From positions 1,159,961 to 1,223,960 of the forward strand of contig BFEA01000430.1 of assembly GCA_003427395.1 (NCBI GenBank): a stretch of 64,000 nt of DNA, read 5' to 3'. The position numbers were made by a program, and so were the translations under genes. Below the pieces are notes generated by a model. It did not search any database. It saw only the letters and a list, made by a program, of their open reading frames with translations, and was not told the DNA's origin. How positions within the stretch are numbered: the stretch's first letter is position 1; every line of letters starts with the position of its first letter. Shown piece by piece: positions 30,535 through 41,066 of this stretch. The DNA is from Chara braunii. Lineage: Eukaryota > Streptophyta > Charophyceae > Charales > Characeae.

Positions 30535-31752
30535 GTGATTGTAAACTCGCAGATCAATGAACAGTCGGGTCTCATTTCTCTTGATTACAAGATCCCAGTC
30601 ACAGTTCTTGGGAATGATCTCAATAGTGCACTACAGATAGGAACACCATATAACTCCAATGACCAACAGGCTGTGACTCCACACTCGTCACAGTTGAGGT
30701 TCCCGAAAGAGGAGACAAGAGTCTCGGAGGTGGTGGTGGAGGAACCACCCAAGCTAAAAAAGGACAGGGTGCCTTCGGGCCCAGAAGGGAATCATGACTA
30801 TGCCTGTTTTCAATTGATTATTTCTAAGCTCAGTGAGGAGAAAAAGTATTTGCACATTCCCAGTGACAAGCAATCTGTCGTACCCAGGAAGCATAGTCAG
30901 GGCTTGATAGAATGGGATCCAGGGGCTATTGTCTCACAGGAGCAGTATGCATCTTAGAGTTTGCTGGAGGTAACACAAGTAACACAGGTTGAGAATGAAA
31001 ACCAACCTGTGGAGCAGGTCAGTACAAACACTGAGAAATACTCAAACACTGAGAAAAACACAATTACAAAGAAAAATAATAATAATCAACAGGCTTCTCA
31101 GGTTATAGATCTCACTGAGGATCTGCATATTAATCAACCTCTGATCGAAGGAGAAAGTTTGAAAAGTTCTCAAATAGCCCCAAATTCCTTGATTATCCAT
31201 CAGTCCCTGTCGGTGTCTCCTGATTCTAATCTCTCTTCCAAGAGACAGAAAATGAAATACCGATTGGCTAAAGGACAAGGAATTTTGTCACCAGTAAAGA
31301 CTAGTATAGTTCTGTTCCCAGTCACACGTAAGGAGGAGACGTGGGAAGTGGGATTAACTGTCCCTATGAGGGCAACATATGGTGAAGTAACAGTTCTGGG
31401 CATGACATCCCAGTTTCTTTCGATGGCTTCCAGATCAGACCGAAGAGTAAATGAACCCCTCATCAAGCAAGAAATAGAAAATTTCATCAAGGGAAATCTC
31501 CCCACGGGGAGTACATCTTCACTCATCATAACAGAAGGGGAACAACGACTCGCAGAGTGGGATATATTTCTGAAATGCAAAGTCTGCAAAAATGTTGAAC
31601 TCAAATGGCTCAATCAGGACCTCTTGACGGAACTGCAGTTAATGAAAATCAAACCAAGTAGTTTCTGGTCCGAGACTGATGTTGGAACACTCCTAGTGAG
31701 GCTTCTCAGTCAACGCATTCTAACCGCAGGAGGCCTGCTGGATATTGGCTGA
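30535..31752 (+). pseudogene. LINE-B ORF1 region
   Basis: Two frames (30535-30957 and 30961-31752), separated by one stop, form a continuous reading of about 405 codons. The N-part is Gln/Glu/Asn-rich and low complexity (YSNTEKNTITKKNNNNQQ). The C-part has a more ordered segment, KTSIVLFPVTRKEETWEVGL, TYGEVTVLGMTSQFLSMA, and a CKVCKNVEL motif. No RRM or CCHC knuckle is evident. ORF1 of L1 elements is an RNA chaperone; that role is inferred from position only. Confidence 0.5.
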
Positions 31753-31847
31753 TGGCAGGAGGAACCAATGGATGTAACAGTCATGCTCTCTCCTCCTCTT
31801 CCTTAGTGGAAGAACAACTGACTTGTCCGTCCTTTTAGAACTATAAA

Positions 31848-33215
31848 ATGGAAAAGTTTCAGGTGGTGGACGCCTTATACAATAAGGATACAACCTGGAA
31901 ATCTGTGAAAAGGCAATCGGACTTAGACTTGAGATCCTTGAATGTTAATGGTCTTGCGTTAGCAAAGTTTGAAAAGAAACATGACCAAATTAAAGAAATT
32001 GGGGGAAAACAGTGGCTTGACATTATTTGCTTAGAAGAAACCCACTTAATGGACTCAGCAACCCACAATCATTGTCATAAATAGATATGGCCCCACACCG
32101 CCTTCAGAGCCCATGCACCTCGTCCAGGAAGTGCGGGAGTAGCAATATGGATCCCGCAAGGATCCAAAGTAAGACCGGTTTACTGGGAGGTTGATAAGGA
32201 AGAAGGGAGATGGACATATATCCTGGCAATGTTGGAACTCGAGATTGTCATCGTCTTATGTGTCTATGGACCAAATGAGATTGGTAATCGTCAAAGGTTC
32301 TTTGAAACCCTCATCCCTAAACTCCCGGTAGGCATACCAGTGATTATAGCTGGAGATTTTAACGCCGCACCTGATAGATCCATGGATCGATGGAGGGTTA
32401 TCACCCCGTGTCCTGCCTACGTGGAAGCGGATGAAGTAATGATTACTGATCTGACTCGATCCTTCAATCTGTTTGACTCCTTCAGAAGATTGAACCCCAC
32501 TCGCCGATCCTTCACATGCTTTAGGAAAGGTCAAACTATGCCAACCTTCAAATCTCGAACTGATTTAATACTTCTCTCAGAAGAATTGGAAGGTTCGCTG
32601 CAAATCGCAGAAATTTTCCCTAAGAGTCCCCTAGCAGGACTAGATCATGCCATGTGTGTAGTCATCCTCTCCTTTAGGAAAAAACCCGATCCAGGTAGGG
32701 GTTTCTACAAGCTTTACACATCTCATCTCAAGAGAGAAGGGTTTAGGTTATATCTAAAGGACGTCTGGACGTTCTGGCGTCAACAGAAAAATGTAATCCA
32801 GGATGATATCACGTGGTTCAACAACGACCTAATTTTTTTCGGGCGTAAATGCAATGAATACTCGAAACTACTAGCAGCTGACAGACATTCAAATGAAACA
32901 AGAACATACCAGCGAATCCAACAATTCCAAGCCCTGAAAGATGACAATCCAAACAGTGAAGACAACGAAAAAATAACTCAAGAATTGCAAGAACTACAGA
33001 ATCATCTTCTCTCCCAGATGGAGTATCGTTGGCATGGAGTCAAGATCAGGGGAAAGCTAAAACAACTAGTTACGGAAGGAGGCATGGATGCAAGGTCTTT
33101 TGCCATGGCAAGGGCTCGGGTGGGAAAAACAGTTATAGAAGGTCTTTCCCACCCCAATAGGATGAATGACCAGATAGTCACTTCTAGGGCAGAATGCACC
33201 AAGATTGCTAGATAA
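31848..33215 (+). pseudogene. LINE-B ORF2 N-terminus: AP-type endonuclease
   Basis: Two frames split by a TAG near 32083. Endonuclease motifs in order: SLNVNGLALAKF (Asn), DIICLEETHLM (catalytic Glu), VIVLCVYGPNE, IIAGDFNAAPDRSMDRW (GDFN), SRTDLILLS and LAGLDHAMCVV (Asp-His). This enzyme nicks target DNA for priming. After it comes the linker to RT (NHLLSQMEYRWHGVKIRG, MARARVGKTVIEGL). Catalytic residues look intact; the stop does not. Confidence 0.8.
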
Positions 33216-35251
33216 TTTTTTCAAAACCTCTTCTTATCTGGAACAAGAATTTCCCTAGAGGATCAAAGAAATAAGGAGACCGATGATTTTTTGAAACCAA
33301 TGACCAAAGCCCTCTCTCAATCACAAAAAGAACAAATGGAATCACCACTTACTAGAGAAGAAGTATGGACTGCACTTATGCTTATTGAGGAGGAAAAGAC
33401 TACGGGCATCGATGGATTACCAAAAGAATTTTGGGAAACCCTATGGGAGTTCATTTCGCAGGATCTAATGCAATTCTATCATAATGTATGGGAATCCGGC
33501 CAAATGGGAGAAATTGTGGGACAAGGAGTCTTAACACTGCTTTACAAAAAGGGTGATAAATGTAATATTCGCAATTACCGTCCCGTCACACTCCTTACTG
33601 TGGTTTATAAGCTCATCTCAAAAGCCCTTACAATTCATTTAAATAAAATTATCGTTGATATAATTCACCAATCTCAAACAGGTTTTATTTAAGGAAGGAA
33701 TATTCAAGATAATATTTTATTAATAAATAAATTTATTAAACTCTCTCGTCAATCTAAGCATAATGCTGCTCTTATTTTTATAGATTTTGAGAAAGCATAT
33801 GATCATGTTGACTGGTTCTTCCTGGATAAATGCCTGGATAAATTTAACTTCCGTCCAAACTTCAAGAGATGGATTAAGATCCTACACGAAAGTGCTACAA
33901 CGAGAGTCATGATCAATGGTAATGTGGCCCCTCCTATAGTGTGCAGAGATCAGTAAGGCAAGGGGACCCAATCGCACCTTTCCTTTTTGTAAGCATTATG
34001 GAAGCCCTGGCGGCTAACATCCGCCAACATAAGGACATTAAACGTACATAAGTGGCTTTCATACCAGAGGAAGCTATTCCGGTTTGTTCTCTTTTCGTTA
34101 ATGATCTATCCTCGATGATTGATGCTTCAGAAGAAAATATGAAGGCAATTCAACAGATCATGGATGCATTTTGCAAACTTTCGGGTATGAGGGTTGATTG
34201 GGGGAACAAAACACTTGGTTTGTGGATTCACTATCAAGGAGGCAGGCCTTCAGAAAGACCAATGGTTAAATGGCTCGCTCCTGAAACACCAATTACGGCC
34301 CTAAGGATTTTCCTTTCAGCGCTAGGCAAGCCTGATTCCAATAATGCCACGATCCTACAACATGCTCATTCAAAGCTAGAACCATGGAAGGATAAACATA
34401 CGTCACTAATAGGAAGAATACTAGCTATTAATAATGTGGTTCTCGCCTCAATTTGGTATAAATCAGCAATATGGGTTTTGGATAAGGTCACCATAAAAGT
34501 ACTGCAAAGGCAGTTAGCAGCCTTCCTCTGGCATAGGAATCATGAATGTGAAAACGCCATTAGTAGAGTGGCATGGCTAACTATTATCCAACCTAAATCT
34601 AAAGGAGGCCTTCGCATTATTGATCCTAACACCCAAGCAATGGCTTTGTCCATTCAATGGATAAAGCGCCTTCTCTTCAATCCCCAAACCCCCACGAGTA
34701 TGATGGCTTGTGAACAAATAAGAAGGCTAGCCCCACCTACTTCGGAATTAGTGGACCCCCTCATGTGGCTAGAAAACAGATGCTGGTCACTACCGAGGGG
34801 TACTCCGAATGCTTCCCAAAATCCTGCACCCTTAAACTGTTCTGATTCTCCCTGGAGAGGGTGGATTAAAAGAGAGATTACTCGCATTAGGGACATCTGG
34901 AACACAGAGGATAGAAACTGGATTGATGCGGAGATCCTTCATGAAAGACTAAGATATTGCCACTGTCAGAAAGAAGGTCTGAATCAAATAATAGATATAG
35001 TGTCATTGGACTGGGTCAAAATCCTGAGAAAAGGGCCCACGCTAATTCCAGGCGACTGGGTATCCTTAACAGACCAACCAGGATTAGTTGGAAGGGTGGA
35101 GGAAGTTCGATTTACAGGTGATACTTTGCTATCATTATTTAACCTGGGAGAGAATGGCTATCTGAGCACAAGTCCACAACAGCAAATAGGTTGGTTTAAA
35201 AATGTTAGTTTATTTAGGATCAGGGTCCTAAAGATCCGAGTGGCTACCTGA
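33216..35251 (+). pseudogene. LINE-B ORF2 reverse transcriptase and thumb
   Basis: RT motifs: TREEVWTALMLIEEEKTTGI, GVLTLLYKKGDKCNIRNYRP, a TAA after QTGFI, then LIFIDFEKAYDHVDW (first Asp), and QGDPIAPFLFVSIMEALAA (frame-shifted relative to the preceding block). The active site reads CSLFVNDLSSM, with FVND replacing the usual FADD, so catalysis is probably lost. Then come KLSGMRVDWGNKTLGL, SLIGRILAINNVVLASIWY and GGLRIIDPNTQAMAL, standard L1 thumb motifs. Confidence 0.8.
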
Positions 35252-35326
35252 ACACAAGTCCACAACAGCAAGTAGGTTGGTTTAAAAATGTTAGTTTATT
35301 TAGGATCAGGGTCCTAAAGATCCGAG
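35155..35326 (+). repeat. 86-bp tandem duplication in LINE-B
   Basis: Units 35155-35240 and 35241-35326 start TGGCTA(T/C)CTGA(G/A)CACAAG and end AAGATCCGAG, with only a few differences. 86 is not a multiple of 3, so the duplication shifts the ORF2 frame. Confidence 0.9.
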
Positions 35327-36164
35327 AAAATTGGCTGGCCTTTAAACCAAATACTCCCATCTCTCACCTACCGTTTGATCCGACTTGTTGGTCTTGGTCT
35401 TCTGCATCTGTCAAAGGTTGCTCTCACACCAGAATGCTCCATACACTATCAGTCAAATCCACTTACAGGATGCTTCGCCCAAAAGTTAATATAAAGGACA
35501 AAATAGAAGACCGTTGGACGAGGCACCTCAACGTTAGTAAAGAAGAGTTGTGCCCGATGAAATGGTTCCAGTCCATAAAAGTTAGACCGGCTAAAATTGC
35601 ATCACTTCAGTGGCAAATTACCCATCGCTGCTTACCCACAAATGACTGGATTATTTAGAGAACCTCCCTTGACCATAGAGGAATAGCCTTACCTTGGTGT
35701 AAGTTCTGCAAATCAGCACTCCCATCCAAACTGATTCCGGAGACTATAGACATATTTTTCTGCAATGCCCTGGCTCTGTATGGCTATGGTGATGGTGGGA
35801 CAGGATTTGGAACCAGTTAGAAACATCCTTCCCATGGCCATGGAACTGGAAAACGCTCCTTCTGGAAGCTTCAAATCCAATTCAAATAGATAACTTCACA
35901 TCTAATCTATTCACAATTGGAAGAAGAGCAGTTATCTAGGCATTATGGACCCGCAGATGTACTTACAAAATGGAGGGCGCCTGTCTTGATGGTCCAGAAT
36001 TTACAGAAACTATCAAGCAACAAGTTCAAGTGGAAATTACTACTAGATGAGAATCCTTGAGAGAGAAACTTAAGTTCATGAAAACAGAAAAAAACATTAA
36101 GCATCATATACAAACGTTCAACCAGAATTGGCTTGGAGGGGCACAAGGAGGAAAGATGGGGCAA
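35327..36164 (+). pseudogene. LINE-B ORF2 C-terminal domain
   Basis: Frames include SVKSTYRMLRPK, VRPAKIASLQWQITHRCLP and PWCKFCKSALPSK, the start of a zf-RVT type zinc region (C-x2-C). Stops and frameshifts follow. The domain is common to plant L1 elements and lies after the thumb. Confidence 0.6.
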
Positions 36165-36492
36165 GTGAAATGGGATAGAATTCAGGGCTGCGTTCAGGAT
36201 GAGCCGCCAAGGAATTACCGTCTAAGCTTCAATGATTGGATCAATATTGACCCTATTATTCCAATGATACCACTATCAGTATTCCCGGATCCTTTTCCCC
36301 TTGTTGGTCTGGCGTTGGTTCCCAGATCCTGGTATATGCCAGAATCAGAATAGCAACGTCAACTTTCTTCCATTTTTTAATTGGGATCAAGCAAGTGCTA
36401 GGTGGCCAAGTATATATGGTGCCCGTACAGGGTGAAGAGGCACAAAATGTCAATCTCTGTCTATCTTCCTACTCAAGATCATACGAACAGAA

Positions 36493-36516
36493 GGGACGCT
36501 GGGCCCGCTTCCCAAC
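36493..36516 (+). promoter_or_regulatory. LINE 3' stem-loop, degenerate copy (LINE-B)
   Basis: GGGAC, GCTGGG, loop CCCGCTT, CCCAAC. Only an inner TGGG/CCCA stem remains intact. The better copy lies 55 bases downstream. Confidence 0.5.
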
Positions 36517-36547
36517 ATGAGTTGTACCTTTTCTGATATGATGTCAA

Positions 36548-36571
36548 GGGACGCTGGACCCGGTTTCCAGC
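36548..36571 (+). promoter_or_regulatory. LINE 3' stem-loop (LINE-B)
   Basis: Identical to the LINE-A copy at 17012-17035: GGGAC then GCTGGA, CCCGGTT, TCCAGC. It is followed by AGGTGCAGCTCCCCA, also seen after the copy at 38581-38604. Confidence 0.7.
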
Positions 36572-36688
36572 AGGTGCAGCTCCCCACCAATGGAAAGGAG
36601 CCGCTCCCCAGGTGTTAGCGGTGTCTAATATTATCAACATCACTAACACTTTAGGGGGGTCTGGTTTAAAAAAAAAAAAAAAAAAAAA

Positions 36689-38016
36689 TTTTAGCGCTCG
36701 GCATGCTGGATCGCCCGACGGACTGTGGGATCCGGGCAGGGCCGTGCAGAGACTAAGTCGGTGGGGTGACGATCGCTATGGTGGATTGGCACGTGACGGT
36801 CGAGATCGTCAGTGCAAGTGAGATGTTCGAGTCGAAAGTGAGTGAGTGCATGGCCTGGGACTGGTGGAATTTTATGACAAAAGTGCTTTTTTTTTGTCCC
36901 AAAATTTGTATCTTCGAGCGTGAGTTCTAATCACGCGGCTTTTAAGCTGGGATTTCCCTGGACAAGATCGCCTAACATTTTGTGATTGCTTTCTACTCGT
37001 TCCTCCCTCCTGATCTGCCCCCCCTCACACTCTCTCCTCCAATCACGTTATGTTATAATGGATGAATTATGGTAACTTTGCTTCTCTCACTTCGGTATGT
37101 GCATACGGTGAGTCGTATTAGAGAGTTTGTTATAGCATGATGGCAAGGATGATTGACTGATGGTCGTGATCGACTGAATGATCTAGCTGCCTGGAGTGCC
37201 AAACGAATGATGTATGATTAAGATCTGTTTCGAGCTTGCCTTTGCTGCCATGTGGACTGATGGCCCCAACCCGACCGGTCGTCAACTTCCCGTGCCCCCG
37301 CCGCGCCCCTTCCCGTACAACGAGGAAAGGATACGTGTATGCCAGTGAGACGTACAAGAAGTCGTCACCAAAATCGAAGGGCGTTACTACTTTCCTCCCG
37401 AAACTCGGTGTTCTGGATTCGTCGGTGCGGGTTTTGTTATCATCGATACGCACTTTCCACCCTATTCGTTGTTGTTGCCATTTAATGACTTGATTGTTGT
37501 CATGTGGACGGCAGTGGAGCCTTATTGGCCTAACACTATGTGCAGCGATTGTCGCTGCTTTGTGCGTTACCAGGCCGAGGGTTTTCACTACCGCACACGT
37601 GGCGAGGACAAGCACAAGGAGAAGGTTACTCAATTGAGGCCCTCCACGTCGGACTCGGAGTTGTGTAACAAGCCCCGACGAGACCTTATCCGTAAATGGG
37701 ATGCCACGTGTGTACCCGCCCCCTTTCACACGAAACGAAGAGCGATGGCTCGCTGGGAAGTCCAGCGATACTTTCTGGATTGAATTTCCCATAGCCGTGA
37801 CTCCCGCGCACACCTTTTTTTTTCTCCTTTAAACCCGCGCGGCGGCGGACCTCCTTACTACTAAAAGTCGGACCTTCACGGGGGATTTCAGTTCTGTCTG
37901 TGTCCCCACACTCAACTTTTCCTAAAATCCTTGACACACCCCATCTTCGCTGTCCTCCCAGGGCCCTTCCGCAAGCCAAAACGCTCCGACCAGGAAGCAG
38001 CACAGGGCGTGAGGTT
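36689..38016 (+). repeat. LTR-Y copy 2, second part
   Basis: Aligns with 20812-22139. It resumes TTTTAGCGCTCGGCATG after the LINE-B A tail and ends GGGCGTGAGGTT. The next bases differ from the PBS that follows copy 1, as expected for a 3' LTR abutting host DNA. Confidence 0.75.
37469..37783 (+). pseudogene. Possible ORF in LTR-Y copy 2
   Basis: The 104-aa frame has MLLPFNDLIVVMWTAVE, WPNTMCSDCRCFVRYQ, FHYRTRGEDKHKEKVTQLRP and a basic C-terminus ending EVQRYFLD. It is the counterpart of the copy in 21372-21892, where CSDC and the flanking residues are conserved. Upstream in the same sense, PPETRCSGFVGAGFVIID is shared too. Unknown function; may be LTR sequence without coding role. Confidence 0.3.
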
Positions 38017-38227
38017 GAGCGTCACACACAGCCTCGCCTCCTCCTAAACCACGTCTCAGCAGATACAAATGTCCGAAAGACTCTGAACCCCCCCGCTCTT
38101 CTCAGATTCAAGCGGGTTGGCTGTGCGCACGTCCGATCCGGGTCCATGATTCATCCAGGATTCGCCGCCCGCCGGCGCCTGACGTCACCCGCTGCCGCCC
38201 AACAAAACTACATGGCGCTTGTGGGTC
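38017..38227. other. Flank of G1 copy 2, no gene seen
   Basis: GC-rich 3' flank after the second LTR, starting near AGCGTCACACACAG. No element or gene recognised. Confidence 0.4.
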
Positions 38228-38376
38228 CCGGCCCCTGGCTGCAGCCGTTGTGTAAAAATGGCGGGGAAGTGTTTTGCAAGGTGCAATTTTGGGGCCTGCG
38301 GCACCTTTTTCGCCGTTTGGGGGGAAACCTCTACAAAGGTTTCGTCGCGGGGAGGTTTTATGACTTTTCCCATTTG
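38228..38376 (-). repeat. Dispersed repeat Z, copy 2
   Basis: Inverted relative to copy 1. It ends on the + strand with GGGGAGGTTTTATGACTTTTCCC and carries GGGGCCTGCGGCACC and CGTTTGGGGGGAAACC. Confidence 0.7.
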
Positions 38377-38580
38377 TTTTTCAACCGGGGAAAGGTACTG
38401 GTGGTTTAAAACTTCTTTGTGTTTTTTCTATTTTTCTTTCTTTCTTTTTCTCTTTTTTTTTCTTCTTTTTTTTCCGTAAAACTTCTCGTGCAGAAAACCT
38501 ACTTACCGAGGTGATAAGAGCACCCCCTATAAGTAGATCCCCACGTCTAAGGCTCCATCTATTAGTGGGGAGCTGCACCT

Positions 38581-38604
38581 GCTGGAAATTGGGTCCAGCG
38601 TCCC
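38581..38604 (-). promoter_or_regulatory. LINE 3' stem-loop (LINE-C, downstream copy)
   Basis: Minus strand: GGGAC, GCTGGA, loop CCCAATT, TCCAGC. The loop differs from LINE-A while the stem is identical. Confidence 0.65.
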
Positions 38605-38628
38605 TGTACAATGATATGATGTGTATCA

Positions 38629-38652
38629 GCTGGAAAACGGGTCCAGCGTCCC
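38629..38652 (-). promoter_or_regulatory. LINE 3' stem-loop (LINE-C, upstream copy)
   Basis: Minus strand: GGGAC, GCTGGA, loop CCCGTTT, TCCAGC. It stands 48 bases from the other copy, matching the doubled arrangement in LINE-B. Confidence 0.65.
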
Positions 38653-39019
38653 TTTACAGAAACATGTCGATATCTCTTGCTATGCATCCAATACAATCTA
38701 TATGTATTGTTAATCCGTATATATGTCATGATGGAAAATTCCTATCCACATAATCTACAGTATCTCCAATACAAGCCTCAAATCCTATCAGTCAAACCAA
38801 GAAACAAAACCCTAAGGTTGATGTGATGTAAACGACCTGGAAATCAGGCCCAGGTACTAATGTGTAAAAAATCACGGTGCTCATTCAATCCATTCTGTGC
38901 ATATTCAAATCTCACTTATTATTATTCCAAAAAAATGGAAGCCGAGGCATTGATTGCTTCCCTGGTCAGGTTGTAACCATCTGATTGAAGAAGGGTTCAA
39001 ACTAGAAGCAAAGGAAAAA

Positions 39020-39170
39020 GAAATGGGAAAAGTTATAGAACCTCCCCGTGAGGAAACCTTTGTACTCGTTTGGCCCCAAACGCGGCAAAAAGTGGCGCAG
39101 GCCCTAAAATGGCTTTTGGCGTCCTTTTTGCACCCCTGAAAACACTTCCCCGCCATTTTTGCGAGTGGTG
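39020..39170 (+). repeat. Dispersed repeat Z, copy 3
   Basis: It has GGGAAAAGTTATAGAACCTCCCCG, GAAACCTTTGTA, CCCCAAACGCGG and GGCGCAGGCCCTAAAAT. It forms an inverted pair with copy 4. Confidence 0.7.
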
Positions 39171-39185
39171 GTTACCGGCCCAGCC

Positions 39186-39313
39186 AGGGTGCGAACATGA
39201 GTCCCAAAGTCATTTCGAGGGCTGCGACACATTTTGCCCCGTTTGGGGGGCGGCAATGAATACAAAGGTTTGGGCGCGGGGAGGTTCTATAACTTTTCCC
39301 GAAAGAAATGGTT
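39186..39313 (-). repeat. Dispersed repeat Z, copy 4
   Basis: Inverted partner of copy 3, ending GGGGAGGTTCTATAACTTTTCCC on the + strand. The flank beyond (TTCAAACTAGAA) also matches the flank left of copy 3, so the inverted pair extends past the Z core. Confidence 0.7.
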
Positions 39314-40034
39314 CAAGCTTCAAACTAGAAACAGAGGGGAAAGAAACCGGTCCGAAGTAGCAAAAAAGGAATAAAAAGAAAGGGTTCAAGCCTGTGGTCT
39401 GTCGGTCAGCAGTAACATACCTGTACCAAACGGCGGCCTCCCTGGCTGGGCACAGTCCACCATCATAGCAGCACAAACCGCTAGCTCAGACGCGGGGTCA
39501 TAACTCAGACGTTTCCCCGACCACACAGTTGCTCTATCGTAGGACGCTCCATGATGTATTCAGCCGACATTCCCGTCGGAATTCATGTCGAGCTCTCCCA
39601 CGTAGTGCGAGTATGGCCACTCGCTGTGGATTAGCTCAAGAGGTTGCTTGCCTGTTTTTTTTGCTTTTTCTTTTTCGGGTCCGTTCTTTTCCTTTTTCTG
39701 GACAGAGTGTATCAGGGTACCCATCAGATTTGTACAATGCAATGACATTTCTACCTGCATCTTACTCGCAGGTAAACGTACGCTATGCATCGCTGCTACC
39801 GTCATCACCAGAATAGAACGTACAGTCGTTATGATTGCTGTATTTGGACTGGAAGTCGACCAAAAACAGGCATAAACCAACGGGTCTACCTTAGTTGGTA
39901 CACCCACAAACTGTTGGAATACAGACCCAAGTTCGAAATCAGATACAGTTCTGATTCAGATGATGACCAGAATCAAAGCATTCTGAGTTCCTGGGGCTGG
40001 TCAGTTCAAGGATGATACCTCATGGGCATCACGT
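39314..40034. other. No gene seen
   Basis: Open frames here are short and mutually overlapping without recognisable motifs. No RNA gene or element identified. Confidence 0.4.
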
Positions 40035-40165
40035 TTTTTACCGGCCCAGCCAGGGTTCAAAAATGACACCAAAAGTGATTTTCGGACCTGCGGCACTTCT
40101 TTTCTTGTTTGGGGGGAAATGGATACGAAGGTTTCGTCGAAAGGAGGTTTTATGACTTTTCCCAA
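40035..40165 (-). repeat. Dispersed repeat Z, copy 5
   Basis: It has GGCCCAGCCAGGGT, CGGACCTGCGGCAC, TTTGGGGGGAAATGG and GGAGGTTTTATGACTTTTCCC on the + strand. Like copies 2 and 4 it is inverted relative to copy 1. Confidence 0.7.
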
Positions 40166-40939
40166 AAGAAAACATGCATAATGACCCTGCTTTCTATTCA
40201 GAGGAAGAAGGTAGGAACGACATTCCTCCCGCCATTTTACTCACAGGTACATATCTGGGCAACGTTTAGAAATACGGATTTGCAAACGTATCGAAGCAAC
40301 TTCACCGGTCCGAGCAGGTACGGTGACAAACAAACACGTTTGCAAGCAGCCCAGCATCTGTCTATTTCTGCAATTTGCCCTTACTATGTTCACCATGTGA
40401 CTACGAATTGCTGCAATGTAATATGATACATGCTGATTGCGCAACTCCACCCTTCCTTCAGCTCTCGCTTATAGCTTCCATTCTCTTCCCTTCCCTTCCG
40501 TTCCGTTCCCTTCCTGTCTCTTTCTGCTTTCATCGTGAATCACACTTTATCATCTTGCCATGGAACCTGTCCTCGCTTTCTCATTTAAAAAGCTACGTGG
40601 CGGCGGCTCTATGGTTGGTGAAGACATACCCCTCTGCGACCTGCGGCTTCTGCCAGACTACCACGCCGCCGTCGCCGCGGGCTTTGATATGCCAAAATGA
40701 AGAAGAAGAGGTTCTTTACTTGTGCCTCGAAAAGTGTAACAAGCAAAGCGAAACACAAGGAAACCTGTCGACGACCGAAACAGCAAGCCAGCCATGGATA
40801 CCATTAAGGCATGTAGAAAGAGACAGGGAAAAAAAGATGTGGAGAGACTCGGTGCATCCAAGAAGTAAAGCAGAAAACCGCAGAAATCTTCCCTCCTCGC
40901 TTAATGTTGTACTCAAACTACCGGTAGCACGTCGCTGGA
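40166..40939. other. No gene seen
   Basis: A 214-aa frame starting at 40375 covers most of this interval but has no recognisable motif, uneven composition and no counterpart. I treat it as chance. Confidence 0.35.
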
Positions 40940-41066
40940 GGGATGCTCACACTACGGGAGGGCTTTTCGACTCAGCTCCGGACGTGATTGCGGTCAGATG
41001 CATCCTGGTCTGGCCGTAACTGCTGCCAGATTCAGTCATCAGGAAAGTGCGAGTGTGAGCATGCCC
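40940..41066. mobile_element. MITE with GGG(C)ATGCTCACACT termini (127 bp)
   Basis: The left end is GGGATGCTCACACT and the right end AGTGTGAGCATGCCC, inverted repeats of about 14 bp. The termini are related to those at 44925-45130. No coding capacity. Confidence 0.65.

Larger units (their letters stand above)
30021..36688 (+). mobile_element. L1-type LINE-B, nearly full length, inserted in LTR-Y copy 2
   Basis: It contains a 5' UTR (30021-30534), ORF1 region, endonuclease, RT, C-terminal zinc region, 3' UTR with two stem-loops and an A tail (36668-36688). The uninterrupted target is GTAGTTTTAGCGCTCGG at 20808-20824. The element splits it between TTT and TTTT, with at most a 3-base duplication. 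This is a TTTT/A-type site as used by L1 endonucleases. Confidence 0.9.
19791..38016 (+). mobile_element. Ty3/Gypsy element G1, copy 2, with nested insertions
   Basis: LTR-Y copy 1 (19791-22139), PBS-like site (22140-22153), inverted RT segment, RT/RNase H, integrase, ORF-X and LTR-Y copy 2 (29009-30020 plus 36689-38016) lie in the same sense and order as in copy 1. Inserted within are repeat R copy B (23885-25350), a fold-back MITE (26719-27051) and LINE-B (30021-36688). Without these, about 9.8 kb remains. Gag and protease are missing and replaced by the inverted RT arm. The two LTRs differ at roughly one base in eight to ten by eye, so the insertion is old. Confidence 0.7.
38404..38760 (-). 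mobile_element. LINE-C 3' end fragment
   Basis: Read on the minus strand it has two stem-loops (38629-38652, then 38581-38604), AGGTGCAGCTCCCCA as in LINE-B, and an impure A-rich tail at about 38478-38404. This is a LINE-B-like 3' UTR without coding sequence, an extreme 5' truncation. Confidence 0.6.

Noticed and set aside
38830-38860. CCTGGAAATCAGGCCCAGG as a tenth LINE stem-loop
   Set aside because: The stem and the GGGAC lead differ, and no L1 tail adjoins it.
40375-41019. 214-aa frame
   Set aside because: No motif and irregular composition, and it runs into the MITE at 40940.
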